Origin: Candidatus Thermochlorobacteriaceae bacterium
Lineage (GTDB): Bacteria > Bacteroidota > Chlorobiia > Chlorobiales > Thermochlorobacteraceae
NCBI GenBank assembly: GCA_029263855.1
Contig: JAJUFC010000017.1
Location: forward strand, 1-64,000
Length of the DNA: 64,000 nt
Direction of reading: 5' to 3'
The notes under the pieces are model-generated. The model was not told the DNA's origin. It ran no database searches and saw nothing but the letters and a program-made list of their open reading frames with translations. Below, piece by piece: positions 1 through 8,733 of the stretch (positions are counted from its first letter, which is position 1; each line of letters starts with the position of its first letter). The position numbers and the translations under genes are program-made.

Positions 1-1
1 A

Positions 2-154
2 ATGAACGGAATCCGATATTCCGAAGGCGATATTATCGCCATCTACCCCAATGAACCGACGGATTTTAGGGCATTAAAGGACACGGTAACCACCGTTGTT
101 AAGTATCCCGGCGCAAATAACGATAAATATCTTGTGGAGGATGCAAATGCTTAA
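2..154 (+). CDS. C-terminal part of an unidentified protein, cut by the window edge; possibly cupin-like
   Basis: An open frame enters at the left edge and stops at TAA 152-154, giving about 50 residues. It contains EGDIIAIYPNEPTDFRAL followed by TVTTVVKYPGANNDKY. The gly-asp turn, the Pro-Asn-Glu stretch and the following beta-rich segment resemble the second half of a cupin barrel, as in small sugar-modifying or WxcM-like proteins of polysaccharide loci. That assignment is inference from a fragment. The stop overlaps the next start (ATG 147) by 8 bases, so the two are translationally coupled and belong to one operon. The ATG at position 2 is probably internal. Confidence 0.5.
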   Translation: MNGIRYSEGDIIAIYPNEPTDFRALKDTVTTVVKYPGANNDKYLVEDANA

Positions 155-908
155 TATCGTCGTTCCTATGGCGGGTCGTGGCAGTCGTTTCCAAAAAGAA
201 GGCTACGAATTGCCAAAGCCCTTGATTCCCGTTTTGGGAAAGCCAATGATTCAAGTCGTCATCAATAACTTGCGCTCTAAACAACCTCATCGTTTTATTT
301 TTATCTGTCTTCAAGAGCATTTAGAAAAATACAATGTCGCTGAAAAGCTAAAAACTTGGGCTGGAACTGGAACTGAAATCGTAACGGTAGACCAAGTTAC
401 CGAAGGCGCGGCTTGCACGGTTTTGCTCGCCAAAAAATTTATTGACAATGATAATCCGCTGATGATTGCAAACAGCGACCAATGGGTTGATGTCCGAATT
501 GACGGCTACTTAGACGCAATGTCAGAAAAAGATGCAGATGGAATGATTATGACAATGACGGCAAATGATCCCAAATGGTCGTTTGTGCGCTTCAATGAGA
601 AAGATGAAATTGTTGAAGTCGTAGAAAAAGAAGTCGTCTCGAATGAAGCAACCGTAGGTATTTATAACTACAAACGAGGAAAGGATTTCGTTAATGCCGC
701 TGAACGAATGATTTCAAAGAATTTCCGCGTTAATGGCGAATTTTATGTCGCTCCCGCTTACAATGAAATGATTGCCGACGGCAAAAAAATCATTGCTTAC
801 AATGTCGGCAAAGAAGCCGACGGAATGTATGGACTTGGAATTCCATCAGACTTGAAACTATTTGAAAGTTTGCCTATATCAAGAAAGGCAGTTGATTTTA
901 CTGATTAA
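147..908 (+). CDS. Sugar-phosphate nucleotidylyltransferase family protein
   Basis: A 253-residue protein that begins MLNIVVPMAGRGSRF and continues with LPKPLIPVLGKPM. This is the glycine-rich nucleotide-binding signature and substrate lysine region of the NTP_transferase family (RmlA/GalU/HddC-like). The family condenses an NTP with a sugar-1-phosphate to give an NDP-sugar in the cytoplasm. The motif NSDQWVD near residue 110 fits the metal-binding aspartate after the central strand. The exact sugar cannot be read from the sequence. ATG 147 is preferred because GTGGAGG at 134-140 lies six bases upstream of it; the in-frame ATG at 141 touches that site. It heads the polysaccharide operon together with the upstream fragment. 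Confidence 0.8.
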   Translation: MLNIVVPMAGRGSRFQKEGYELPKPLIPVLGKPMIQVVINNLRSKQPHRFIFICLQEHLEKYNVAEKLKTWAGTGTEIVTVDQVTEGAACTVLLAKKFIDNDNPLMIANSDQWVDVRIDGYLDAMSEKDADGMIMTMTANDPKWSFVRFNEKDEIVEVVEKEVVSNEATVGIYNYKRGKDFVNAAERMISKNFRVNGEFYVAPAYNEMIADGKKIIAYNVGKEADGMYGLGIPSDLKLFESLPISRKAVDFTD

Positions 909-951
909 ACTTCCGAAGATTAGCGTCGTTGTGCAAGGGGCAATTTCTTGA
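907..951 (+). pseudogene. Short remnant resembling the start of a WavE-like glycosyltransferase
   Basis: Just after the nucleotidyltransferase stop an in-frame stretch reads KLPKISVVVQGAIS and then hits TGA. The ISVVVQG string is what I associate with the first beta strand of WavE-type LPS glycosyltransferases. There is no room for the rest of such a protein before the next gene at 987. I read it as the leftover 5' end of a lost gene. Fourteen residues are few, so a chance match cannot be excluded. Confidence 0.3.
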
Positions 952-986
952 AATTTTAACACGTTGAATCTATACTAAAACTTTTT

Positions 987-1787
987 ATGGCTAATTTTAG
1001 AAAACTAGCTGACGTTATATTTAAATGTTTTTCCATAGGAGACACTCTTGTGGATAAATTAGTTTTAGTTCGTCTCTATTTGTCTTATCCGCTCGCAAAT
1101 CGTGGTTTATATTCATACAATAACAAAATACGCAACTGCGCCATCAAAATCAATCAACAAACTCGCAAAGTTTTTCTGAGAGACAATGGAACAGACATTT
1201 TGATTTTTCAATCAATTTTCATGCTTGGGGAATACGCTCCTCCAACGAAAATCGAATCAAACTCATTGACTATTTATGATTTAGGGAGCAATATCGGTCT
1301 ATCAGCCATTTGGTTCAGTTGCGTTTTTCCTAATTGTCTCATATATGGTTTTGAACCCGTGGAAGAAAATTATCAAATTGCTTCATTAAATTATCAATCC
1401 ATCAATGGTCAAGTTTTCCCTATTGCGATTGGAAAAGAAAGCGGCATCACGAAAATGCTAATTGATAGAGACAACGCCGGCTCTCATAGACTTTCAAAAC
1501 ATGGCTCTCATCCAGATTCGCATATCGTGCGAGAAATAGACGTTCGATTAGAATCTTTGCAAAACTTCATCAATGCTCAAAAGATACAGCCCCCCGAATT
1601 CTTAAAGATTGATGCAGAAGGGTCAGAATTAGATATTCTTTATGGTTTAGGAGATTTTATCAAATCATCCAGCTACATTGTTATTGAACCTGATAAAGTT
1701 AATTTCCAAGAGTGCGTTGAATTTCTCAAAGAAAATCATTTTAAGGTTTATCATACAAAACCCTATTTGATATGGGGAGTCAAATAA
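987..1787 (+). CDS. FkbM family methyltransferase
   Basis: A 266-residue SAM-dependent methyltransferase of the FkbM family, which usually O-methylates sugars or polyketides. The SAM-binding loop is IYDLGSNIGLSAIWF at residues 97-110, the acidic end of strand 2 is GFEPVEENYQ (about 121-130), and the FkbM hallmark FLKIDAEGSELDIL lies near 205-217. Base composition is visibly more AT-rich than the housekeeping genes further right, which suggests lateral acquisition, as is common in capsule loci. It is not overlapped with its neighbours, unlike most of the operon; both flanking spacers contain apparent gene remnants. It probably methylates a glycan residue made by this cluster. Confidence 0.85.
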   Translation: MANFRKLADVIFKCFSIGDTLVDKLVLVRLYLSYPLANRGLYSYNNKIRNCAIKINQQTRKVFLRDNGTDILIFQSIFMLGEYAPPTKIESNSLTIYDLGSNIGLSAIWFSCVFPNCLIYGFEPVEENYQIASLNYQSINGQVFPIAIGKESGITKMLIDRDNAGSHRLSKHGSHPDSHIVREIDVRLESLQNFINAQKIQPPEFLKIDAEGSELDILYGLGDFIKSSSYIVIEPDKVNFQECVEFLKENHFKVYHTKPYLIWGVK

Positions 1788-1804
1788 CTTTTTTAACCTG
1801 TTGA

Positions 1805-1918
1805 ATTCTTCTGAAATCAAGCAATGATTGTTCAAAACCTGATTTTAATATCTACGAATATGGCTTAACCTTCGATAAATTTGTTTATTTTGACGTTCCT
1901 GACGCGATGTTAGCTTAA
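1805..1918 (+). pseudogene. C-terminal gene remnant in the spacer
   Basis: After TGA 1802-1804 the same frame stays open to TAA 1916-1918. It reads ILLKSSNDCSKPDFNIYEYG followed by LTFDKFVYFDVPDAMLA. The string has protein-like composition and no start codon of its own until an ATG near its end. I read it as the 3' end of a gene whose front has been lost. The family is not recognised. Together with the fragment at 907-951 it brackets the FkbM gene. Confidence 0.3.
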
Positions 1919-1976
1919 ACATTAATCGTTAGTAAAATCTATCTTTTACGCAAACAAAGCATCTTGATAAAGTAAA

Positions 1977-2747
1977 ATGTTAAAATCTCTTAAAGAATCG
2001 AAATCTTGGAGACCTTTCAGTTGGCTTTACAGAAAATCAGGATTAAAGTCAGTCGTGTACTCTCGTTCTCTCAAAAAATTAGTAAGGACGATTTCCATCG
2101 AAGACTTTTTGCGACTTTCAAATCCAAGTTTAGTTCTCAAACGGAAAAGCGCGCCATACAATTTATCTATGCCGTTTCAAATTGAGTCTGGTCCGATGCC
2201 TTTTGAAGATCAGCAAGCAATGTTGAAAATTTTATCTTTCCTAGATCCAAATTATGTTTTTGAGTTTGGAACGAATTGGGGAGTTACTACCGCGATATTC
2301 GCGCAAAACACTTCGCCGAGTTGTAAAATATACACGTTGGATATCTGTCGTGAAATGTTTGATGAAGAAACTATCAAAAAAGATAGAGAATTGAATATGG
2401 TATTAAGCAAAGAGAATGTAGGATGGGCGTACAAACAATTACAAGAAGCGAGCAAGGTAAAACAGATTTTTCAAGATTCGCTAAAGCTGAATTGGAAAGA
2501 AGCAGACTATCCTGATTTTTTTGATATAATTTTCGTTGATGCTTGTCATAAATATAATTATGTTAAATCTGACACTGAAAATTCTATTAAGAAATTGAAG
2601 ACGGGTGGTATTTTGCTTTGGCATGACTACTATCCTGATGTATCTGCATGGACAGATGTGTTTAGATATATCAATGACTTCGCCAAAACTTATCAGCCTG
2701 TTTTCCACTTGAAGAGAACGCACATTGCCGCATGGATTAAAGCATAA
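1977..2747 (+). CDS. Class I SAM-dependent methyltransferase (Methyltransf_24-like)
   Basis: A 256-residue protein with the SAM-binding motif YVFEFGTNWGVTTAIFA at residues 93-109, the second acidic strand ending in YTLDICREMF, and IIFVDACHKYNYV near residue 185, followed by LKTGGILLWHDYY. The VDACHKY/HDYY pair is typical of the Methyltransf_24 group found with glycosyltransferases in surface-polysaccharide loci. It likely methylates a sugar or a carrier-linked intermediate; the acceptor is unknown. Composition is AT-rich like its neighbours. The first 80 residues have no recognisable domain. Confidence 0.75.
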   Translation: MLKSLKESKSWRPFSWLYRKSGLKSVVYSRSLKKLVRTISIEDFLRLSNPSLVLKRKSAPYNLSMPFQIESGPMPFEDQQAMLKILSFLDPNYVFEFGTNWGVTTAIFAQNTSPSCKIYTLDICREMFDEETIKKDRELNMVLSKENVGWAYKQLQEASKVKQIFQDSLKLNWKEADYPDFFDIIFVDACHKYNYVKSDTENSIKKLKTGGILLWHDYYPDVSAWTDVFRYINDFAKTYQPVFHLKRTHIAAWIKA

Positions 2748-2821
2748 CCATTGATAAACTTATGTTAAGCGTGGAATAGCCCAAATCGGTGGGAATCACT
2801 TAAAAGACTATTATTTAAAAA

Positions 2822-3694
2822 ATGAATTTGGCAAAGATTCCTTTCAAACTGATTGCTTCTTTGGCAGAGCAATCGATTGCGTTTAGAACATTTATTCGCA
2901 AAGCCCATTTCAAAGGCAAAGTGGTAGCAGTGAGTTGCATAGACTCACGTTTTCTGCCAAAGACGGAAATTATTGAGGAATGCAATGGATTAAAGTATGC
3001 GCTAGATCTGCAAGATGATATCCAAAAATTTATTTATTTCAATGTATATGAGCGGAGAGATATTAAAAGAGTTTTAGAGTTAGTTAGGGAAGGCGGGGTA
3101 TGTTTAGATGTAGGGGCAAATGTTGGCGGATATGCTCTCAATTTTGCAAAGCGCGTAGGCAGAAATGGAAAAGTATATGCTTTTGAAGCAAGCCCAAGCG
3201 TAGCCCAGAAACTGCGTAGAAACATTGCATTAAATGGTTATGAAAGCATCATTGAAGTTGAGGAATGGGCTGTTTCGGATAAGAAGGGAAAAGTTTCTTT
3301 TGCAGTGAGTCCAGAGGGAAATAGTGGTTGGGGACACATTGGAGAAGACGAAAGATTTAGCAAAACGATATCCGTTGACACTAATACATTAGATTATTTT
3401 TTTGAGCATAAAAATATTCATTCTGTAGACTTGATGAAGGTTGATATTGAAGGCGCGGAAGATAAGTTAATAGAAGGAGCTCAGAAAGTTCTTTCGGAAA
3501 AGAGAATAAAGCATATCTATATGGAGTTTTGTAAAATGAGCGGTGAAGAGGTAAAAGGCAGAATTAATAGGCTACAACACTTTGGATATTTCCCTGAAAA
3601 AGACGACTCGCGCGTTTTAGAAAAAATGCAGATGGATAGCCGTTTTTCAAAGAACATAGTTAAAAACTTTTTATTTTCTTGCGTTAGGCGATGA
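2822..3694 (+). CDS. FkbM family methyltransferase (second copy)
   Basis: A 290-residue FkbM-type methyltransferase: VCLDVGANVGGYALNFAK (SAM loop, around residue 97), YAFEASPSVAQKLRRNIALN (strand 2 and helix), and the FkbM signature LMKVDIEGAEDKLIEGA near residue 204. It differs strongly from the copy at 987-1787, so it is not a recent duplication. The predicted role is methylation of the polysaccharide built by this operon. Its stop overlaps the start of the next gene by four bases (ATGA), which implies translational coupling with the GT9 enzyme. Confidence 0.85.
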   Translation: MNLAKIPFKLIASLAEQSIAFRTFIRKAHFKGKVVAVSCIDSRFLPKTEIIEECNGLKYALDLQDDIQKFIYFNVYERRDIKRVLELVREGGVCLDVGANVGGYALNFAKRVGRNGKVYAFEASPSVAQKLRRNIALNGYESIIEVEEWAVSDKKGKVSFAVSPEGNSGWGHIGEDERFSKTISVDTNTLDYFFEHKNIHSVDLMKVDIEGAEDKLIEGAQKVLSEKRIKHIYMEFCKMSGEEVKGRINRLQHFGYFPEKDDSRVLEKMQMDSRFSKNIVKNFLFSCVRR

Positions 3695-4899
3695 TATGGA
3701 AAGCATTGCATTGTTTTTTCATGGCAAAGTTGCTGATAAATCCAAAGCGGATACTCGTGATTCGCGAAGCGGCGATTGGCGACGTGATATGCATGACGCC
3801 GTTTTTAAAACAGTTGCAAAAAAAATATCCATCATCTCAGATTGACTACGTCGTAGTTGGTTGGGCGAAAAACGTTATTGAGACGAATCCAAACATCGAT
3901 AACATACTTGTAATACCTAATGATTGCGTTTCTGGCAAAGTTTGGAAAGTCGCCTTGAAGCGTTTGTGGTATTATTTCGGTCTCGCCAAGCGCAAGTATG
4001 ACCTCATATTTTGTCCTTCGACTCAGCTTCTATACAAATTGCCGCTTATTTTTTTTCGGAAATCTTATAAAATCGGCTTTTCAACGGAATCAAAGGGACA
4101 AATAACAAAGCATAACTTTATGCTCGATGACTACGTTTGGATTGACCTCAATGAGTTGCCTCGCACGCGACACATTGCATCGCGCAACTTGGAAATGTTG
4201 GATTTAATATCAGAAAAGCCCGTTTCGCGCGACGATGGTTTAGAGATTTTTCTTTCAGACGCTGAACAGCGCGCTGTGGATAAATTGTTTGAACGACTTG
4301 GCATTGCATCCTCTGATGAACTGATTGCAATTGCGGCGGCGGCGGGTAGCGCAGTCAAATCGGATTCGTTCATCAAAACGGCTCCGTTGGAAAAGTTTAT
4401 TGAGATGATAGGTCGGCTGATGCAAAATAATCCCAACCGAAAGTTTTTTTGCATTGGGGCATCATCGGAGCGAAGTTATGTCGAGAAAATGCAAATATGT
4501 GATGAGCATCGCATATTTAATCTCTGCGGAGCGTTATCTTTGCGAGAGTCGGCGGAACTTTTGCGCCGATGCAAATTGCTAATTTCAAACGATAGCGGCG
4601 CGACGCATCTCGCATCGGCTTTGCAAATGCCGCATATTGTTTTTTTCGGAGCCACGGATGATGTTGAGTTTGGTCCTTATCAAAATGTCAACTCGACGGT
4701 TTATCGCGTTTCGCTTTCTTGTTCGCCTTGTCGCGACAGTTCATGCAATGTTGATATGCGAGAAATTTTTCAAAACCATTCACGTCCTTTTTGTCTTTCA
4801 ATGATTGATGTCAATCAAGTCGTTGATTTAGCAGAGCAAAAGTTGTCGGGCTTGCGCACCTCAACCAATTACGCGCAATTAGTTCGAGATTATGTCTAA
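3691..4899 (+). CDS. Glycosyltransferase family 9 (heptosyltransferase-like)
   Basis: A 402-residue GT9 protein. The N-terminal ILVIREAAIGDVICMTPFLK matches the family opening (GxxGD), and LISNDSGATHLASAL followed by PHIVFFGATDD matches the donor-site signature (SNDSG.xH). GT9 enzymes move ADP-heptose or a related sugar onto LPS core in the inner leaflet. A C-terminal cysteine cluster (CSPCRDSSC) is common in this family. The first M overlaps the FkbM stop; an internal ATG eleven residues in (MAKLLINP) is an alternative start. Its own stop region overlaps the next gene by eight bases. Confidence 0.85.
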   Translation: MIWKALHCFFMAKLLINPKRILVIREAAIGDVICMTPFLKQLQKKYPSSQIDYVVVGWAKNVIETNPNIDNILVIPNDCVSGKVWKVALKRLWYYFGLAKRKYDLIFCPSTQLLYKLPLIFFRKSYKIGFSTESKGQITKHNFMLDDYVWIDLNELPRTRHIASRNLEMLDLISEKPVSRDDGLEIFLSDAEQRAVDKLFERLGIASSDELIAIAAAAGSAVKSDSFIKTAPLEKFIEMIGRLMQNNPNRKFFCIGASSERSYVEKMQICDEHRIFNLCGALSLRESAELLRRCKLLISNDSGATHLASALQMPHIVFFGATDDVEFGPYQNVNSTVYRVSLSCSPCRDSSCNVDMREIFQNHSRPFCLSMIDVNQVVDLAEQKLSGLRTSTNYAQLVRDYV

Positions 4900-6100
4900 A
4901 CCGTTTCGATTAGGGGTTATTTTCACGCATCCAACGCAGCACCACTCGCCACTGTGGAGGCGACTGGCTCAAGAGCCTTCTCTAAAAGTTAAAGTTTTGT
5001 ATTTGAGCAACCAAAATGTCGTTCAAGGAAGCGGTGATCCTGAACTTGGCGCAAAAGAGCCTTGGGACGTTGATTTATTAAGTGGCTATGACTATGAGTT
5101 TATGAAGGATTTGAATGGCAAAGTTTCGCCGAAAGTCAAATCTTCAACGCTTGCGCTTGATTTAGGTTTACAGTTGACTCGCGAAAATTTTGACGCATTG
5201 TGGCTATCAAGTTTTGTTTCTTGGTCTCATCGCTATGCTTTTTTCCTATGCAAAATGCGCGGGATTCCAATTATTTCTCAAATTGATGCGACTGTTATGT
5301 CTGAAACGGGCTACTATAGCTTATGGTATAAAACTTTCCTTTCTATAGTTTATCCATTTTTATTTCGTTTGACGGATTACTGGCTAACAATTGGCAACCA
5401 CAATGAAATTTACCTTCGTCATTATGGAGTTGACGAAACCAAAATGACCCCCGCTCCTTATCCGTTTGACAGAATTCGTTTTCAAACTGCTATAGAGCAA
5501 AATCCTGAAAAAGTCATAGAAATTCGTCGTCAGTTTCAATGGAACGACGAAACGATTTTATATGGATTTGCGGCAAAGTTTATTGACCGCAAGCGTCCAT
5601 TAGATTTCATTGACGCGATTGCGCTCGCGCATCGCAAGAATCCGAACATTCGTGGCATGCTAATTGGCGGCGGCGAGATGGATTCGCTTGTTGACAAACG
5701 TCTATCTGAGCTTAATGGAGAAGTAGTTAAAGTCGGCTTTGTGAATCAGAGTCAGTTGCCATATTATTATGCGGCTATGGATGTTTTCGTATGTCCATCA
5801 AAGATAGATTCTCATCCGTTAGTCGTTTCAGAGGCTATGGCGGCGGGAACGCCAGTTATTTTAAGCGACAGATGCGGAAATTGGGGTTATAGCGACATTT
5901 TGCAGCATCGATACAATGGTTTGGTCTATCCATGCGGAAATCTGGACAAGTTAGCAGAGGCGATGTTAGAACTCGCAGATAGAAAAACGCGAGAAATATA
6001 CAGCCATCGCGCAAAGGAAGTCGCGAAAACGCAAGATTTAGAGCAGACCGCGACGGTAGTAATGCAGGTGATTGAAAGAATCAAGTTAACAAAGAAATGA
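4892..6100 (+). CDS. Glycosyltransferase family 4 (group 1)
   Basis: A 402-residue GT-B enzyme. The N-terminal half opens with LGVIFTHPTQHHSPLWRRL. The C-terminal donor domain includes LYGFAAKFIDRKRPLDFIDA, a phosphate-loop region typical of Glycos_transf_1, and FVCPSKIDSHPLVVSEAMAA then GTPVILSD, the E-x7-E nucleotide-sugar site. It should add a sugar to the growing polysaccharide or LPS at the cytoplasmic face. It overlaps the upstream GT9 by 8 bases and the next GT by 4 (ATGA). Donor and linkage cannot be predicted. Confidence 0.85.
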   Translation: MSKPFRLGVIFTHPTQHHSPLWRRLAQEPSLKVKVLYLSNQNVVQGSGDPELGAKEPWDVDLLSGYDYEFMKDLNGKVSPKVKSSTLALDLGLQLTRENFDALWLSSFVSWSHRYAFFLCKMRGIPIISQIDATVMSETGYYSLWYKTFLSIVYPFLFRLTDYWLTIGNHNEIYLRHYGVDETKMTPAPYPFDRIRFQTAIEQNPEKVIEIRRQFQWNDETILYGFAAKFIDRKRPLDFIDAIALAHRKNPNIRGMLIGGGEMDSLVDKRLSELNGEVVKVGFVNQSQLPYYYAAMDVFVCPSKIDSHPLVVSEAMAAGTPVILSDRCGNWGYSDILQHRYNGLVYPCGNLDKLAEAMLELADRKTREIYSHRAKEVAKTQDLEQTATVVMQVIERIKLTKK

Positions 6101-7302
6101 AGGCAATTCTTTCTCACGTCGCGCGACATCACGCATTCGAGACAGCGTTGGCATTGCAAGAAGCAGGATGGCTGCATCGCTACTATACATCGTATTATTT
6201 CGAGAAAAAACCATTGTTTCGGCACCGTTTGGTTCGCGCAATCATGCCAAGTTCCTTAAACAGCAAATCATCAAATCGCTATGACGAAAGATTAAATGAG
6301 GAGTTTATTCGCTCATATTTTTTTCCTGAACTTTTAGAGCGCACGCCCTTGCGCAATCTAATTGGCGCATATAATATGATGAACTTGAAAGGCGAGTTAT
6401 TTGACCGAAGAGTTGCGGCGCAGAATTTGGAGTGCGACGTTTTTCACGGGTTTGAAGGCGCCGTTCTTTATTCAATGCGAAAAGCCAAAAAGCAGGGCGC
6501 AAAAGCCGTGCTGGATTATCCCATATTCCATTTTTCCACGATTCGCGAGATTATGAAAGAAGAATATGAAAGATTTGGTTTAAAAGCACCAGAGCATTTG
6601 GTGAAAGATGATGTGAATATCCTAAGAAAAAAGCAAGAAATTGAAGAAGCGGATTTTATTTTAGTTCCGACGCAACGCATCGCAGAAGATTTTGTAAGGT
6701 ATGGAAAGCCGCCAGAGCAAGTTCATGCTATTCAATATGGATTCAACCCTGCGCGATTTACGCCAAAAGAAAAAAGTTCAGAGCGCTTTCGTGTGTTATT
6801 TGTGGGAATCGTCGGTTTTCGGAAAGGCGTTTATTATCTTATGGAAGCGTTTAAGCAACTTCGGCTAAAAGACGCTGAGCTCATATTGATTAGTCCTATT
6901 GAAGAAGATTTCAAGCCGATTTTGTCAAAATACGAAGGAATTTTTCGTTATATTCATTCATTGCCGAATGAGAAATTATCGGAGGCATATCAAAGCGCAT
7001 CTATTTTTGTTTTTCCTTCTCTCGTGGAAGGTTCAGCATACGTTATATATGAAGCGATGGCATCAGGATTGCCTGTTATCGTAAGCGAGAACGCTGGCGC
7101 AGTTGCAAGAGATGGAATAGATGGATTTGTTTTGCCAATTCGTAATATAGAGGCATTGAAAGAAAAGATTCTGATGCTATATGAGAACAAGGATTTGAGA
7201 CGCCAAATGGGCAAAAGCGCGGCAGAATATGTGAAGCAATTTACTTGGGACAACTACAGGCAAAAACTACAAGCATTTTATCGCGATAAATTTCTGAAAT
7301 GA
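6097..7302 (+). CDS. Glycosyltransferase family 4 (group 1)
   Basis: A 401-residue GT4 enzyme unrelated in detail to the preceding one. The start MKAILSHVARHHAFETALAL overlaps the upstream stop by 4 bases. The donor domain carries FRVLFVGIVGFRKGVYYLME and FPSLVEGSAYVIYEAMASGL then PVIVSENAG, with the two glutamates of the E-x7-E motif. Ends with a typical helix that folds back on the N-terminal domain (FTWDNYRQKLQAFY). Probably acts consecutively with its neighbour in repeat-unit assembly. Confidence 0.85.
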   Translation: MKAILSHVARHHAFETALALQEAGWLHRYYTSYYFEKKPLFRHRLVRAIMPSSLNSKSSNRYDERLNEEFIRSYFFPELLERTPLRNLIGAYNMMNLKGELFDRRVAAQNLECDVFHGFEGAVLYSMRKAKKQGAKAVLDYPIFHFSTIREIMKEEYERFGLKAPEHLVKDDVNILRKKQEIEEADFILVPTQRIAEDFVRYGKPPEQVHAIQYGFNPARFTPKEKSSERFRVLFVGIVGFRKGVYYLMEAFKQLRLKDAELILISPIEEDFKPILSKYEGIFRYIHSLPNEKLSEAYQSASIFVFPSLVEGSAYVIYEAMASGLPVIVSENAGAVARDGIDGFVLPIRNIEALKEKILMLYENKDLRRQMGKSAAEYVKQFTWDNYRQKLQAFYRDKFLK

Positions 7303-7305
7303 GCT

Positions 7306-8733
7306 ATGTTAGATGAATCGCTGAGATACCTTATCGTTTTTACTGGCGCAATAACGATTGCTTGGCTCTTTTTTATTTCGCCGTTGCGCTCAATGATGTT
7401 GATTGTGGCATTTCAGAAAGTCATTGATATTTTTTGGTTTATTCAAGTAAATATAGGGTCATTCCGATTTAGCATTCAGCGGCTCGTATATTCGCTTGTG
7501 CCAATTATCGGTCTGCTCGTGATTTTTTATGAAAAGAGCAAGAAGAACATACCGCTTAGAATGCCATCGATAAGTCTTCTAATGATAGCGTTTGCGACGC
7601 TGTTCTTATTGGCTCTTTTTCGCTCTCCCGCAACGGGTGAAATTTATACCGAGGGAATTGAGCGTTTTGTGAAATTGATTTCAGGTTTCACAATGTTTGG
7701 AATTGGTTGGTATTATTTGGATAGCGAACAGAAATATGATCAGTTTGCAAAGTTTTTCGTTTTTACATACCTCATTGCGTTTGCAGGCGTGATATTGCAG
7801 TTGACAGGCATTTTCAAAATGGAATATATTGGCGTTGCGCAGCAGACTGCCTCAACGACAGGGGCAGAAGAATTGTTTGGCACAGAGTCTACTGCGAGGT
7901 ATGCAGGTTTCTATAACGATGGCGGAACGCAAGCGATGTATCTCTTTACGGCAATTCCGCTGTGCTTGTATTTCATATACAAGAATGAACATAGAAAGTG
8001 GCTGTATCAATTGATGTTTTTAGTTTGTCTATCAGGCTTGATTCTTTCTTTTGTTCGTGGATCTTGGCTTACAGTAATTTTGATTTTGTTTGGTTGGATG
8101 TTTATCAACAAAGAATTCGGAAAAATAACGCTGATAGTATCTGCCGGCGTGACAATGATTGTAGCAGGAACGATTATTGGTCAATTCTTTCAAGGCTTTT
8201 TTAGAGATATTTTTCTCTCCATTGAGGCAGGAAAATTAGTCGGCATAAGCGGAAAAGCAGTGAGAATTGAGATTATACAAGAGGCTTTTGAAAAGTTACC
8301 ATTTTTTGCAAAACTATTCGGCGAAGGAATGGGCGCAAATAGCTTGGCGATATCCGAGGTAACGGGAAATCTATTTGAATCGGCGGAAACGGATTTTTAT
8401 GCGTATATGTATGATTTGGGATTAGTAGGATGGTTGCTCTATTATGGCATTCCTACGATTTCGCTACTATCAGTGTGGCGTAACATTCAACGATGCAAAC
8501 CTGAAATTTTCGGTCAGGCATTGAATCTGAAATACAAAGTTAGCTTTGCGATGTTAATCGGCTCGTTCTTCGCCTATTTCGGTTCAGGTTCAAAGTGGGT
8601 ATCTTTCACGTTTCCGCTTTACTTCTTGCTTGGCTTTGCGTTGAAACCGCCAGAGTTTTATTTGATGAAAAGATTAGAAGAAGCGGAAAACATCCTTTAT
8701 GTGAATCCCAAATTGAAGCCGCAGTATGTCTAA
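7306..8733 (+). CDS. O-antigen ligase / Wzy polymerase-like membrane protein
   Basis: A 475-residue polytopic membrane protein with about ten to twelve hydrophobic segments and a long central periplasmic loop (roughly residues 165-210, EYIGVAQQTASTTG onward). The stretch LSFVRGSWLTVILILFGW, with an arginine-glycine at a membrane edge, is typical of the Wzy_C/O-antigen ligase superfamily. Such enzymes polymerise lipid-linked repeat units or transfer glycan to lipid A at the outer face of the inner membrane. Three bases separate it from the upstream GT, and its end overlaps the next gene by 8 bases. Polymerase and ligase cannot be told apart from sequence alone. Confidence 0.75.
   Translation: MLDESLRYLIVFTGAITIAWLFFISPLRSMMLIVAFQKVIDIFWFIQVNIGSFRFSIQRLVYSLVPIIGLLVIFYEKSKKNIPLRMPSISLLMIAFATLFLLALFRSPATGEIYTEGIERFVKLISGFTMFGIGWYYLDSEQKYDQFAKFFVFTYLIAFAGVILQLTGIFKMEYIGVAQQTASTTGAEELFGTESTARYAGFYNDGGTQAMYLFTAIPLCLYFIYKNEHRKWLYQLMFLVCLSGLILSFVRGSWLTVILILFGWMFINKEFGKITLIVSAGVTMIVAGTIIGQFFQGFFRDIFLSIEAGKLVGISGKAVRIEIIQEAFEKLPFFAKLFGEGMGANSLAISEVTGNLFESAETDFYAYMYDLGLVGWLLYYGIPTISLLSVWRNIQRCKPEIFGQALNLKYKVSFAMLIGSFFAYFGSGSKWVSFTFPLYFLLGFALKPPEFYLMKRLEEAENILYVNPKLKPQYV

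Noticed and set aside
2748-2821. Possible third remnant in the spacer before the second FkbM gene (frame with IAQIGGNHLKDYYLKNEF)
   Set aside because: Only about 20 residues, and it runs into the start of the next gene in another frame. Too short to separate from chance.
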